This document shows positions 35,241 through 43,791 of a stretch of 64,000 nucleotides of DNA, one piece after another. How positions within the stretch are numbered: position 1 is the first letter of the stretch; the number at the start of each line of letters is the position of its first letter. This stretch comes from JBCCBV01 sp039033855 (lineage in GTDB: Bacteria; Planctomycetota; Phycisphaerae; Phycisphaerales; Phycisphaeraceae), in assembly GCA_039033855.1 (NCBI GenBank), contig JBCCBV010000012.1:43803-107802 (forward strand). Reading direction: 5' to 3'. The notes under the pieces were generated by a model, which had not been told where the DNA came from, ran no database searches, and was given only the letters and a program-made list of their open reading frames with translations. The translations under genes and the position numbers were made by a program.

Positions 35241-35600
35241 TTGGGAATGACTTTCCGAGCCGTGGCCGCCGTGGTGGGCGTGTTGGCGATCGCCGCCGGC
35301 CTGCTGGGCATGCGTCAGCACCGGCTGGAGTTGATGCACGAGGCCGCGCGCCTGCACGACCAGATGGACCGCGACCGCCAACGGCTTTGGGAGCTCGAAA
35401 CCCACATCGCCGAGGCCGCCGACGTGGCCCGGTTGCAGTCGGTGCTCGATGGCGGGGAGGCGCAGTGGAAGCCGCAGACCATCGAGAGTTCCGCGCAACG
35501 CGGAGCGGTTCAAGCGGGCCCGTTGGCCAGCGGTGACGTTGGGCCTAATCGGTCTGCTGGGTCTGTTGGGGCTGTTCGCACCCGAGGGACCACGCGCTGA
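35241..35600 (+). CDS. FtsL-like division protein
   Basis: 119 residues. One N-terminal helix (about 5-22, VAAVVGVLAIAAGLLGM) and then a coiled-coil stretch (HRLELMHEAARLHDQMDRDR through LETHIAEAADVARL) fit the bitopic FtsL/DivIC plan, and its place between rsmH and ftsI is where ftsL normally lies. FtsL sequences are poorly conserved, so the call rests on topology and context. The start is set at TTG 35241, because GGAGGGG lies 6 nt before it; ATG 35226 or 35247 are alternatives. The stop overlaps the ftsI start (TGATG). Confidence 0.7.
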   Translation: MGMTFRAVAAVVGVLAIAAGLLGMRQHRLELMHEAARLHDQMDRDRQRLWELETHIAEAADVARLQSVLDGGEAQWKPQTIESSAQRGAVQAGPLASGDVGPNRSAGSVGAVRTRGTTR

Positions 35601-37426
35601 TGTTCCGACGAAGTGCTCCATCGAACGATTTGGCAAGCGAGCCCGCCCGGGCGCTTGCCCGTGCCGGGTCGGTGGGCGGGGTCATGGCGGTGTTGCTGAG
35701 CATTTTGCTGGTGGCGCTCTTGGGCCGGGTGGTGCAGCTTCAGGCGTACCCGGCCGAGCGCCTGGGCCCGCTGCTCGACGACACGCACGGCAGCGGGGAG
35801 ATCAAGGCTCGGCGGGGGGCGATTGTCGATCGCCGTGGCCGGCCGGTGGCGATCTCGCGCGTGGCGTACCGGATGTTTGTCGACCCGCTGTTCATCGACG
35901 ACCACAGCACCTATCTCGAACGTCTGGCGTTCGGCCTGGGGTACGACCCGGCCGAGGTGGGTCGGCGGCTGATGGGCAAGTCGCACCGCCGATACGTGGT
36001 GATCGACCCGCGGGTGCCCGACGACAAGCTCGACGCGATCCGCGAGGCCGGCATCCCGGGTGTCTACCTCGAGCCGTACGTCGTGCGCGAATATCCGTTC
36101 GGCACGTTGGCGGGCCAGCTCATCGGCTTTGTGGGGTCGGAAGGCGTCGGGCTCGAAGGCATCGAACGCCGGTTCGACCGGGCGATGCAGGGCTCGCAGG
36201 GGGCGTATCGGTTCTTGCGCGACCGCCGGGCCCGGCCGATGTGGGTCGAGTCGCGGGGGTATCAGGCCCATGCGCACGGCGAGCCCGTCCGGCTGACGAT
36301 TGATGCGCGGGTCCAGCAGATCGCCGAGCAAGAGCTCGAGCGGGTGGTGGGGCGCGTGAAGGCCAAGGCCGGGCAGATCGTGGTGATGGAGCCTTACTCG
36401 GGCGACGTGCTGGCCGTGGCGCACTACCCGCTGTTCGACCCGGGGTCGTTTGGCGAATCGGACCCCGACCACCGGCGGAACCGGGTGGTGACCGATGTGT
36501 ACGAGCCCGGTTCGATCTTCAAGCCGTTCATCTGGGCCGGGCTGACCGAGTTGCGGCAGGCCGACCCGGGTGAAACGATCGACTGCGAGATGGGCGCCTG
36601 GCGGATGCCCAACGGCCGGACGCTGCGCGACGCCAAAGACAAGGGCCTGCTCAGTTGGAGCGAGGTGCTGATGTTCTCTTCCAACATCGGCATGGCCAAG
36701 GTCGCCGCGCGGGTGGATCCGGCCGAGCTGCACGGCATGGTGGCCAAGTTTGGCTTCGGCTCGCCAACCGGCTCCGGCCTGCCGGGCGAGGTGACGGGCG
36801 TGCTCCGCAACCCCGCGCAATGGACCAGCTACTCGATGGGCTCGATCCCCATGGGGCATGAGGTCAGCGTGACGGCCATGCAGGTGGTCCGCGGCTTCTG
36901 CGTGCTGGCCAACGGCGGGTACCTGGTGACCCCCCGGCTGGTGCAGCGGGTCGGCGACGAGGAACAGGGGCTCGACGCGCAAAACACGCCGCCCCGGGTG
37001 CTGAGCGCCCGCGCCGCCCGGCTGACCCGGCAGGTGCTGCGCGACACCGTTTCGCAGGGGTCTGGCCGGCTGGCCGACTCGCCGTTCTACGAGGTGTTCG
37101 GCAAGACGGGCACGGCCGAGTTGCCCAACGCCGAGCGGGGCGGCTACCACCGCGACCGCTACATCAGCTCGTTTGTCGCCGGGGCTCCGACGCGTCGCCC
37201 GCGCCTGGTGGTCGGCGTGTTCGTGCACGACCCGGACAAGTCGATCGACCACTACGGCGGGCGTGTTTCGGCGCCCGCGGCGCGGCGCGTGCTCGAGCGA
37301 TCGTTGGCTTATCTCGGTGAGCCGGTTCTGCCGGGCCAAGACCCGCGCGAGCTTATCGGCCCCGAGCCGTTGCCCGAAGAGGCTGCCGTGTTGGGTCAGC
37401 CGGTGGGCATGGCGATCCGGCGGTAG
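35600..37426 (+). CDS. ftsI: FtsI-type penicillin-binding protein (septal transpeptidase)
   Basis: A class B PBP that cross-links peptidoglycan at the septum. 608 residues: a membrane helix (about 27-46), a PBP dimerisation region (RRGAIVDRRGRPVA, about 71-84), then the transpeptidase domain with all three motifs: SIFK (305-308, nucleophile S305), SSN (360-362) and KTGT (502-505). The presence of an intact enzyme argues for a peptidoglycan wall. It is translationally coupled to the ftsL-like gene. The usual murE/murF/mraY genes do not follow; a convergent hscB does. Confidence 0.94.
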   Translation: MFRRSAPSNDLASEPARALARAGSVGGVMAVLLSILLVALLGRVVQLQAYPAERLGPLLDDTHGSGEIKARRGAIVDRRGRPVAISRVAYRMFVDPLFIDDHSTYLERLAFGLGYDPAEVGRRLMGKSHRRYVVIDPRVPDDKLDAIREAGIPGVYLEPYVVREYPFGTLAGQLIGFVGSEGVGLEGIERRFDRAMQGSQGAYRFLRDRRARPMWVESRGYQAHAHGEPVRLTIDARVQQIAEQELERVVGRVKAKAGQIVVMEPYSGDVLAVAHYPLFDPGSFGESDPDHRRNRVVTDVYEPGSIFKPFIWAGLTELRQADPGETIDCEMGAWRMPNGRTLRDAKDKGLLSWSEVLMFSSNIGMAKVAARVDPAELHGMVAKFGFGSPTGSGLPGEVTGVLRNPAQWTSYSMGSIPMGHEVSVTAMQVVRGFCVLANGGYLVTPRLVQRVGDEEQGLDAQNTPPRVLSARAARLTRQVLRDTVSQGSGRLADSPFYEVFGKTGTAELPNAERGGYHRDRYISSFVAGAPTRRPRLVVGVFVHDPDKSIDHYGGRVSAPAARRVLERSLAYLGEPVLPGQDPRELIGPEPLPEEAAVLGQPVGMAIRR

Positions 37427-37487
37427 GACAAACGTGTGCTACGGGCTCGTGTCCGCGTCGCATGGCACCCGTCAAACGCGTAGTTGT

Positions 37488-38048
37488 TCAGAGAGCGGTG
37501 GCGCCGTCCGGTCGCTGGATGGCTTCGAGCATCCGCTGGAGATAGCGCGCCGCTGAGAGGTCGGCGCGGATCGCTTCGAGTGTGGGGTGGTTGGCGGGCA
37601 GTCGTGCCGGGTGGGCGTCGCCGTCGGGCGTGAGCGTGGCGAAGGCGCTGGCGACCTCCGCAAGACGACGGTCGAGTTCGCCTTGGACCCAGGCCTTTTG
37701 GCGCGCGAGTTCTTTGTCGTCTCCGGCGTCGCGGGCCTCGTCGATGGACTCGCGCACGTCGAGCACCTGCATCAGCAGGTTGGCGGGGGGCTTAGGGGTG
37801 CTGCTGGGGTCTGCGGGTTGGCCGGTCAGCCGGGCGATCAGGGCGTGGGCCCGCGTCAGCGGATCGGACAGCTCGGCGAAGGCGGCGTTGACGCGCGACA
37901 TCTGGCCTTGGGCCTCGGCCTGCTGGTCGGGGTCGGGGAACCGATCGGGGTGGTGCTCGGCCGTCTTTCGGAGCAGACGGGCCCGCAGGTCATTGGGCAG
38001 GAGGTCGAACCGCGGCGGCACGCCAAGCGTTACGAAGGGGTCGGCCAT
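37488..38048 (-). CDS. hscB: HscB-type J-domain co-chaperone (Fe-S assembly)
   Basis: 186 residues. An N-terminal J domain has the HPD motif (33-35, AEHHPDRFPD), and NAAFAELSDPLTRAHALI matches helix IV. The C-terminal helical bundle has the HscB signature LLMQVLDVRESIDEARD (about 90-106), which binds IscU. HscB recruits an Hsp70 (HscA) to Fe-S scaffold complexes. No isc genes or hscA lie nearby. It is convergent with ftsI. Confidence 0.88.
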   Translation of the reverse strand: MADPFVTLGVPPRFDLLPNDLRARLLRKTAEHHPDRFPDPDQQAEAQGQMSRVNAAFAELSDPLTRAHALIARLTGQPADPSSTPKPPANLLMQVLDVRESIDEARDAGDDKELARQKAWVQGELDRRLAEVASAFATLTPDGDAHPARLPANHPTLEAIRADLSAARYLQRMLEAIQRPDGATAL

Positions 38049-38054
38049 GTCCGC

Positions 38055-38060
38055 AGGCTA
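38055..38060 (-). promoter_or_regulatory. -10 box (TAGCCT) 6 nt before hscB start: leaderless pattern
   Basis: Minus strand TAGCCT, 6 nt (GCGGAC), then ATG (38048). No Shine-Dalgarno site. Confidence 0.4.
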
Positions 38061-38112
38061 GGCGATCGGCCGTGCAAAGGCCTTGGCGAAAGCGGCCGGG
38101 CTCGGGTGAATC

Positions 38113-38874
38113 TCACGCGGCGGCGGGGCCGGGGTCTTCATCCTGCTTCAGGCGGCCCAGGACGCGTCGGAACACGTCGGTGTTGGTCGTGTCGGGCTCG
38201 GGCTCGCCGGCGGGGGCAAAATCCGCCACGGGCAGCGCTTCGGGCATAGCGAGCGGCAGGGGCTCGGTGTCGGGTCGGGCGGGTGCCTGGCGGGCCTGGG
38301 GCGACTGGGCCTGCATCGAAGGCCAGTGCGGCATGCGGATGGGCTCTCCCTCGACACGGCCGGTGACCGGGTCGCGTTGGGGCTCGGGCTCGGCTTCGGT
38401 TTCGGGGTCGAGGTCGGCCGAAACCAGACGCAACACGGTTTCCGCCCGGTCGGCCAGGCCGCGCATCTGTTCGAGTTTGGAGTCGAGGTCTTGTTCGACC
38501 GAGTCGAGCCGCTGCTGCAGGTCGGATACGGCCGTAGTGAACGACTCGTCGATCCGGCCCATCCACTGGTCGTAGGTCTGCAGGGTGCGGGCCACGTCGT
38601 CCTGGACGTCGTCGCGGAGCTTCTGCTGGTCGGCCTTGATCGAGGCCAGGAGGTCGGTTTGCTGGCCGAGCTTGGACTCAGCGGCTTTAAAGAGCTGCAT
38701 GCCGAGCTTGACCCGCTGCTCGGCCCGGGCCTGGGCGGCGCGGAGGGCCTCTGCCTGCTGCTCGGGGCTGAGCGACCTGCGGGCGACGGCCTGGAGCAAC
38801 TCGCTGCGGTCCGATCCGCCGGCGCGGCGGCTGGCGGGGGCAGGAGGGGTCGGTCGCTGAGCAGTGTCGGTCAT
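38113..38874 (-). CDS. coiled-coil protein of unknown function
   Basis: 253 residues, no family recognised, no signal peptide or membrane helix. The central region (about 25-165) is a long amphipathic coiled coil: LSPEQQAEALRAAQARAEQRV, IKADQQKLRDDVQDDVARTL, LQQRLDSVEQDLDSKLEQMR. The C-terminus is Pro/Glu-rich and ends FRRVLGRLKQDEDPGPAAA. The ATG at 38874 was chosen, with AAGGA about 7 nt upstream. It is divergent from the nif3-like gene, and 64 bp upstream of hscB on the same strand. A cytoplasmic scaffold is the most that can be inferred. Confidence 0.75.
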   Translation of the reverse strand: MTDTAQRPTPPAPASRRAGGSDRSELLQAVARRSLSPEQQAEALRAAQARAEQRVKLGMQLFKAAESKLGQQTDLLASIKADQQKLRDDVQDDVARTLQTYDQWMGRIDESFTTAVSDLQQRLDSVEQDLDSKLEQMRGLADRAETVLRLVSADLDPETEAEPEPQRDPVTGRVEGEPIRMPHWPSMQAQSPQARQAPARPDTEPLPLAMPEALPVADFAPAGEPEPDTTNTDVFRRVLGRLKQDEDPGPAAA

Positions 38875-39005
38875 GTCCGTTTCCTTACAGGCGTGGCGTG
38901 GTGAACGACGTTGGCCGGGGGGCGAGCGGCCCCGCGCGAGGTGTCGTCCTGCGACTCGGTATCGGACGGCGATGCCGGGCCCCTGCACATTCGCGGGGGC
39001 GGAAC

Positions 39006-39011
39006 TATGCT
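39006..39011 (+). promoter_or_regulatory. -10 box (TATGCT) 6 nt before the nif3-like start: leaderless pattern
   Basis: TATGCT, 6 nt, then GTG (39018). TGCACA at 38984-38989 (a poor -35) lies 16 bp upstream of the box. Confidence 0.45.
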
Positions 39012-39017
39012 CGCGCC

Positions 39018-40142
39018 GTGCTTCTCGAAACGGTGTTATCGGTCCTGCGGTCTGTATCGCCCGAAGCTCTGGCGGAGCCTTGGGATAAGGTCGGTTTGCA
39101 GGTGGGCTGGGCGGGGCAGGACGTGGCCCGGGGGCTGCTCTGCATCGATTACACCCCCGCGGTGCTGGCCGAGGCGACGGCCGAGGGGTGCGAGCTGGTG
39201 GTGGCCTATCACCCCCCGATTTTCGAGCCGCTGGCCGGGCTGAACGACGCCACGTGGAAGCAGGCGCTGTTGCGCGACACCGCCCGGGCCGGGGTGGCGG
39301 TGTACTCCCCGCATACGGCGCTCGACGTGGTGCGCGGCGGGGTGAACGACTGGCTCGCGGCGGGCATCACGCTCGACGACCCGCGGGCGCAGATCGAGCC
39401 GATTGTCCCTAAGGCCGCCCGGCGCGACGAGTTCAAGCTGGTGGTGTTCGTGCCGACCGCCGAGGCGTCGAACCTGCGCCAGGCCCTGGCCGACGCGGGC
39501 GCGGGAGGCATTGGGCGGTATCGAGAGTGTTCGTGGGAAACCGCGGGGCAGGGCGGCTTTCGGCCGATTGAGGGGGCGTCGCCGACAATCGGCCGGGTCG
39601 GCGTGCGTGAAACGGTGGAAGAGACCCGGCTGGAGATGATCTGCCCTGGGTCGCGCCTGGCCGAAACGATCGCGGCGCTACGGGGCGCCCACCCGTATGA
39701 GGAGCCCGCCTTCGACGTGTTTCGCCTCGAACCCGAGCCGGTCCCTTTGGGCCGTGCCAGCGGGCTGGGCCGGTTGATCCGCCTGGCCGACTCGATTTCT
39801 GGGGCCGAATTGGCCGAGCGGGTGCGCAAGCGGCTGGGGATGCCGGGCTTGAAGCTCGGGGGCGGCCAAGCGCAGGTCTCGACCGTCGCGCTCTGCGTCG
39901 GGGCCGGCGGCAAGATGTTCGACGGGGTCGAGGCCGACGGCTATGTCACCGGCGAGATGCAGCACCACCAGGCCCTGGACCTGACGACCCGCGGCAAGGC
40001 CGTGGTGCTGCCCGGCCATACGAACACCGAGCGGCCGTATTTGCCGGCGTATCGCCAGCGGCTGCGCGACGCCGGGGCCGAGGCGGTCGATTGGCGGATC
40101 AGCGCCGCAGACGCGGCCCCGCTGGCCTGGGTCAGGGGGTAA
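39018..40142 (+). CDS. Nif3-like dinuclear metal-centre protein (YqfO type)
   Basis: 374 residues. Nif3/YbgI/YqfO proteins form hexameric rings with two metals per subunit; some are annotated GTP cyclohydrolase 1 type 2, but the true reaction is unsettled. Metal ligands are visible in VVAYHPPIFEPL and YSPHTALDVVRGGVNDW at the N-terminal half, and in GYVTGEMQHHQALDL and LPGHTNTERPYLP at the C-terminal half. A PII-like insert (about 135-240; DEFKLVVFVPTAEASNLRQAL to HPYEEPAFDV) makes it the long YqfO form. GTG 39018 was chosen by homology. Confidence 0.92.
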   Translation: MLLETVLSVLRSVSPEALAEPWDKVGLQVGWAGQDVARGLLCIDYTPAVLAEATAEGCELVVAYHPPIFEPLAGLNDATWKQALLRDTARAGVAVYSPHTALDVVRGGVNDWLAAGITLDDPRAQIEPIVPKAARRDEFKLVVFVPTAEASNLRQALADAGAGGIGRYRECSWETAGQGGFRPIEGASPTIGRVGVRETVEETRLEMICPGSRLAETIAALRGAHPYEEPAFDVFRLEPEPVPLGRASGLGRLIRLADSISGAELAERVRKRLGMPGLKLGGGQAQVSTVALCVGAGGKMFDGVEADGYVTGEMQHHQALDLTTRGKAVVLPGHTNTERPYLPAYRQRLRDAGAEAVDWRISAADAAPLAWVRG

Positions 40143-40259
40143 GCCCGGCGGGTAGGTTCCGGGGGTAAGTGCGCCAGATGGGTTCCAGCCGGGGAAAGCC
40201 GCCCGTCGCGGTGGCGGCGGGGCACCAACCCGCCCGTCGCGGGGTCGGCGGGGCCGCGG

Positions 40260-40265
40260 TATACT
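40260..40265 (+). promoter_or_regulatory. candidate -10 box upstream of rpsR
   Basis: TATACT, 84 bp before the rpsR ATG. No clear -35 at 16-18 bp. The rest of 40143-40349 shows no gene. Confidence 0.35.
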
Positions 40266-40349
40266 GTTCGGCCCGTCGTCCGGGCGCGAGTGAGCCGGTT
40301 TGCTCTCCCGCACGTTGCCCGGGCTACAACCCGTGACGGAGCTATTGAG

Positions 40350-40586
40350 ATGGCCTTTTCCTACGGCGGACCGAACGCTGACAAAGTGCTGGTCAAGTCC
40401 TCGACCGGCCAGGTGTTCGTGGACTACAAGAACGTCGAAGAGCTGCGGCGCTTCCTGACGCCCAACGGCAAGGTGCAGGGCCGTAAGAAGACCGGCCTGT
40501 CCGCCCGCGACCAGCGGATGGTCTGCCAGGCGATCAAGCGCTCGCGCTACATGGGCCTGCTGCCTTACACGTCGGCGACGCTGTAA
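40350..40586 (+). CDS. rpsR: 30S ribosomal protein S18
   Basis: 78 residues. S18 sits on the platform of the small subunit with S6. Recognisable by VDYKNVEELRRFLTPNGKV and then LSARDQRMVCQAIKRSRYMGLLPYTS, the conserved S18 core and C-terminus. The ATG at 40350 has GGAG 8 nt upstream. The gene stands alone, without rpsF, ssb or rplI beside it. Confidence 0.96.
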   Translation: MAFSYGGPNADKVLVKSSTGQVFVDYKNVEELRRFLTPNGKVQGRKKTGLSARDQRMVCQAIKRSRYMGLLPYTSATL

Positions 40587-40596
40587 GGAACGGTAG

Positions 40597-40666
40597 CCAA
40601 AAGTTTTCAGCGAGAAGCGGTCAGCCGGAGAGCCGAGGTCGAGTTGGCCGGCTCGAGGTCTTTTGG
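40597..40666 (+). terminator. candidate terminator after rpsR
   Basis: An inner stem GAGCCG/CGGCTC (40630-40635 / 40649-40654) lies within an outer inverted repeat CCAAAAG/CTTTTGG (40597-40603 / 40660-40666). The structure ends in TCTTTTGG, 10-80 bp after the stop codon. It is partly symmetrical, so it could serve the convergent gene too. Confidence 0.45.
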
Positions 40667-40683
40667 TTGAGCTTCGCGAACGG

Positions 40684-41274
40684 CTAATTCGATGCGTCGG
40701 GTGCTTGGACGCTTGTAGCCTGTTGGTTTTTCTCATGTTCGGCGTAGGCCGTGTCGAGCAGTTCTTCCGGCGTGCTCTCGGCGTCCACGGGCCAATCCGC
40801 ACGGATAGTCACACCGTTCCAATGCGTGGGCCTGTAGTACTCGCGCTTGAGGCTGCGGGTGATATTTCCCTCGTGGTCGAAGTGAAAGACGACGTATGTG
40901 TGGTGCCCCGGGTCTCCCCCGGCCCTTCCGACCAGCGGTACCGAGAGCCACAACTCTGGGTCGCCGGTCTCGCCCGTTTCGGGGTCGATCGGGGTCGACC
41001 ATGACAACGCGTGACCATGCACGCTGAGTGCCACTGCTGGGATGGCTTCGGGCGGCACGTCGGATTCGAATAGCTTGCAGTTGACTTGTACGCCGATTTG
41101 GAGCGGTCGCGGGCTATGCCATGCGAAGGCCACACGCACCGGTCCAACTTCGGGGTCCGTTTCGTAGACGTACTCGACACGTACGAGCTTGCCCGGCCGT
41201 TCGGTTTCGGCAAGAGCTTCGGCACAGCACGCCGCGGCAAGGCACAGAGCGAGAACCAAACGGGGATACGTCAT
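40684..41274 (-). CDS. small exported protein of unknown function
   Basis: 196 residues with a clear Sec signal peptide (about 1-22, VLALCLAAACCAEALA). The mature part is beta-rich and mildly acidic: LVRVEYVYETDPEVGPVRVAF, LQIGVQVNCKLFESD, HTYVVFHFDHEGNITRSLKREYY. No domain is recognised. Its base composition is lower in GC than that of its neighbours, which might mean more recent acquisition or weaker codon selection. It lies 72 bp before floA in the same direction of reading but downstream of it on the minus strand, so it could be read through from floA. Confidence 0.75.
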   Translation of the reverse strand: MTYPRLVLALCLAAACCAEALAETERPGKLVRVEYVYETDPEVGPVRVAFAWHSPRPLQIGVQVNCKLFESDVPPEAIPAVALSVHGHALSWSTPIDPETGETGDPELWLSVPLVGRAGGDPGHHTYVVFHFDHEGNITRSLKREYYRPTHWNGVTIRADWPVDAESTPEELLDTAYAEHEKNQQATSVQAPDASN

Positions 41275-41346
41275 ACCCGCCTCAGACGCGGTTAGACGCT
41301 CGCAGTTCCCGTGCTTGCTCTAGAAGTTTCGTGGCCCCATGGCCGG

Positions 41347-42348
41347 CTAGTTGTTGCTCTCGCCGTCGTTGCCGGCGATGGAGTCGCGCATGTCGGTGTC
41401 GGCGATGACGTTCTTCATACGGTAGTAGTCCATGATGCCCATGTTGCCGTTGCGGAACGCCTCGGCCATGGCCTTGGGGACTTCCGCTTCGGCGAGCACG
41501 ACGAGCGCCCGGTTCTTCTGGACCTCGGCTTGGAACTCTTGCTCTTGGGCTACGGCCATGGCCCGGCGTTTTTCGGCTTCGGCCTGGAAGCGGCGCTTGT
41601 CGGCCTCGGCCTGGTCGGCCTGGAGCTTGGCCCCGATGTTCTCGCCCACGTCGATGTCGGCAATGTCGACCGAGAGGATCTCGAACGCGGTGCCGGAGTC
41701 GAGGCTCTTTTCGAGCACGACCGTAGAGATGCGGTCGGGGTTCTCGAGCACGGCCTTGTGCGAGGTCGACGAGCCGATGGTGGTGACGATGCCCTCGCCC
41801 ACGCGGGCGATGATGGTTTCTTCGGTGGCGCCGCCGACCAGCCGGGGCAGGAAGCTGCGGACGGTGACCCGGGCCCGGGCCTTGAGCTGGATGCCGTCCT
41901 GAGCCACTGCGTCGATCGTGGTCCGGCCCTGCTGGGGGCTGGGGCAGTCGATGACCTTGGGGTTCACCGAGGTCTGCACGGCCTCGAGGATGTCGCGGCC
42001 GGCCCGGTCGATGGCGCAGGCGGTGTCCCAGTTCAGGTCGATTTTGGCGTACTTGGCGGCGATCAGCGCGGTCACGACCCGGGGCACGTTTCCGCCGGCG
42101 AGGTAGTGGGTTTCCATCTGGTCGGAGCTGATGTTGATCCCGCCCTTGATCGCCTGGATGCGCGAGAGCACGATGGTCCGCGGGTTCACGTTCCGCAGCC
42201 GCATCCCGATGAGCTTGTGGATGCCCACGGTGGCGCCTGAGAACAGCGCCTGGATGTACAGCTTGGCGAAGCTGATGACGAAGAACGCCACGACCAGGCC
42301 GCCCAGGGCCAGGGCGATGACGATGATGAGCCAAATGGTGTTCTGCAC
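41347..42348 (-). CDS. floA: flotillin-like protein FloA
   Basis: 333 residues. FloA proteins form oligomers in membrane microdomains and influence fluidity and secretion. The N-terminal hydrophobic segment (about 5-30, IWLIIVIALALGGLVVAFFVISF) is followed by the long conserved FloA core: ALFSGATVGIHKLIGMRLRN, GGINISSDQMETHYLAGGNV, DRAGRDILEAVQTSVNPKVI. A C-terminal Ala/Glu coiled coil (LQADQAEADKRRFQAEAEKR) ends the protein. The start is GTG at 42348 with GGAGG 8 nt upstream. Divergent from the P-loop gene. Confidence 0.95.
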   Translation of the reverse strand: MQNTIWLIIVIALALGGLVVAFFVISFAKLYIQALFSGATVGIHKLIGMRLRNVNPRTIVLSRIQAIKGGINISSDQMETHYLAGGNVPRVVTALIAAKYAKIDLNWDTACAIDRAGRDILEAVQTSVNPKVIDCPSPQQGRTTIDAVAQDGIQLKARARVTVRSFLPRLVGGATEETIIARVGEGIVTTIGSSTSHKAVLENPDRISTVVLEKSLDSGTAFEILSVDIADIDVGENIGAKLQADQAEADKRRFQAEAEKRRAMAVAQEQEFQAEVQKNRALVVLAEAEVPKAMAEAFRNGNMGIMDYYRMKNVIADTDMRDSIAGNDGESNN

Positions 42349-42506
42349 GGCTTACGCCTCCGAAGGAAGATCGGCATCTTCGCTCGGACGGTCACGGTCC
42401 GCAAGCCGGCGGGTCTGTCCGGGGGGGCTTGCCTGTGGTTCGCGGGTGCGAGCCGCGGCGCCCGATACACTCGCCCGCGACTTCGACTTCGAGAGGAACC
42501 CCCGCG

Positions 42507-43625
42507 ATGCGTGCAATCGTTACCGGCCAGGTCGGCATGGACAAGAAGCAGTACCTCCAGCGCGTGGTGGACCACGCCGGCTCTCGGGGGGCGTCGATCG
42601 AGCTGTACAACGTGGGCGACCGGATGTATCGCGAGGCGCCGGACCTGCCGGCCGGGCGGATTTTGGACCTGCCGTTGTCGCGGCTTAACGCGCTTCGGCG
42701 GGCGGCGATGAAGGACATCGTGGCCGAGTCGGCGGGCAAGCCGGACGTCATGATCAACACCCACGCCACGTTCCGCTGGCGGCACGGGTTGTTTTCGGCG
42801 TTTGACTTCGACCAGATCGAGCAGTTCAAGCCCGACACGATCATCTGCCTGCTGGACAACATCGAGGTGGTGCACGACCGGCTGCACCGCGACCACACGG
42901 TGGACGCCTCGCTCAAAGACCTGATGGTCTGGCGCGAGGAAGAGATCATGGCCACCGAGCTCATGGCCAAGGCCATGGGGCTGGGCAACCGGTTCTACGT
43001 GCTTTCGCGCGGGCGCCACGCCGAGACGATCGAGACCTGCTACCGGCTGGTCTGCAAGCCCGAGATGCGCAAGGTTTACCCGTCGTTCCCGATGACGCAC
43101 GTGGTGAAGATGCCCGACGTCCTCAAGGTGATCGACGACTTCCGCGCCCAGTTGGCCGAGCGGTTTGTGGCGTTCGACCCGGGCGACGTCGACGAAAAAC
43201 TGCTGCTCGACGCGGCGCTCGACGCGGCCAAAGAGGGGCGCGACTTTGTCGAGGTCGAGGCCGGGAGCTTTGCCGGCGGCGACCAGACCTTGCGGGTGTC
43301 GGTGAAGCAGGTGCTCGACATCGCCGGTGACATCGACGGGCAGATCTACACGCGCGACTTCCAGATGGTCCGGCAGAGCGACATGATCATCTCGCTCGTG
43401 CCCGAGCTGCCGGACGGCGCCCCGGGGCTTTCGTCCGGCGTCGAGCGCGAGCTGCAGCACGCGTTCGACCACGGGCGCGAGGTCTACGTGGTGTGGGAGC
43501 CGAAAAAGAACCCCAGCCCTTTCATCACCGAGACCGCTACCAAGTGGTTCCGCTCGGTGGAAGAATCGATGCAGTTCTTCGAAGAACAGGGCATGTTCTC
43601 CGGCGGCAACCTGTTCGGCGATTAG
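42507..43625 (+). CDS. P-loop nucleoside/nucleotide kinase-like protein fused to deoxyribosyltransferase-like domain
   Basis: 372 residues. The N-terminus, MRAIVTGQVGMDKKQYLQRV, has a loop in the position of a Walker A but in the non-standard form GxxGxxKK. Downstream INTHATFRWRHGLFSAFDFDQI, IICLLDNIEVVHDRL and LGNRFYVLSRGRH follow the layout of adenylate-kinase-like proteins. The last about 95 residues (SDMIISLVPELPDGAPGLSSG, ERELQHAFDHGREVYVVW, SPFITETATKWFRS) resemble nucleoside 2-deoxyribosyltransferases. Function is therefore only inferred as nucleotide metabolism. The start at ATG 42507 was chosen by onset of the P-loop domain; AGGA lies about 10 nt upstream. Confidence 0.7.
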   Translation: MRAIVTGQVGMDKKQYLQRVVDHAGSRGASIELYNVGDRMYREAPDLPAGRILDLPLSRLNALRRAAMKDIVAESAGKPDVMINTHATFRWRHGLFSAFDFDQIEQFKPDTIICLLDNIEVVHDRLHRDHTVDASLKDLMVWREEEIMATELMAKAMGLGNRFYVLSRGRHAETIETCYRLVCKPEMRKVYPSFPMTHVVKMPDVLKVIDDFRAQLAERFVAFDPGDVDEKLLLDAALDAAKEGRDFVEVEAGSFAGGDQTLRVSVKQVLDIAGDIDGQIYTRDFQMVRQSDMIISLVPELPDGAPGLSSGVERELQHAFDHGREVYVVWEPKKNPSPFITETATKWFRSVEESMQFFEEQGMFSGGNLFGD

Positions 43626-43791
43626 GCCTTGCCGACGTGGAAAGCGTTGCGGGGATACGTGGCGAAGCTCCGTACTACACGGCGGGGGTGTGTGGACCGT
43701 CTGGACGCTCTGGCCCGTTTGTGCCGGCCGGGCGGGTAGGGCGAATCCTGTCGGGGTTTGCCCGGGTTCATTTGGCCGTAAAGAAGGGTCG

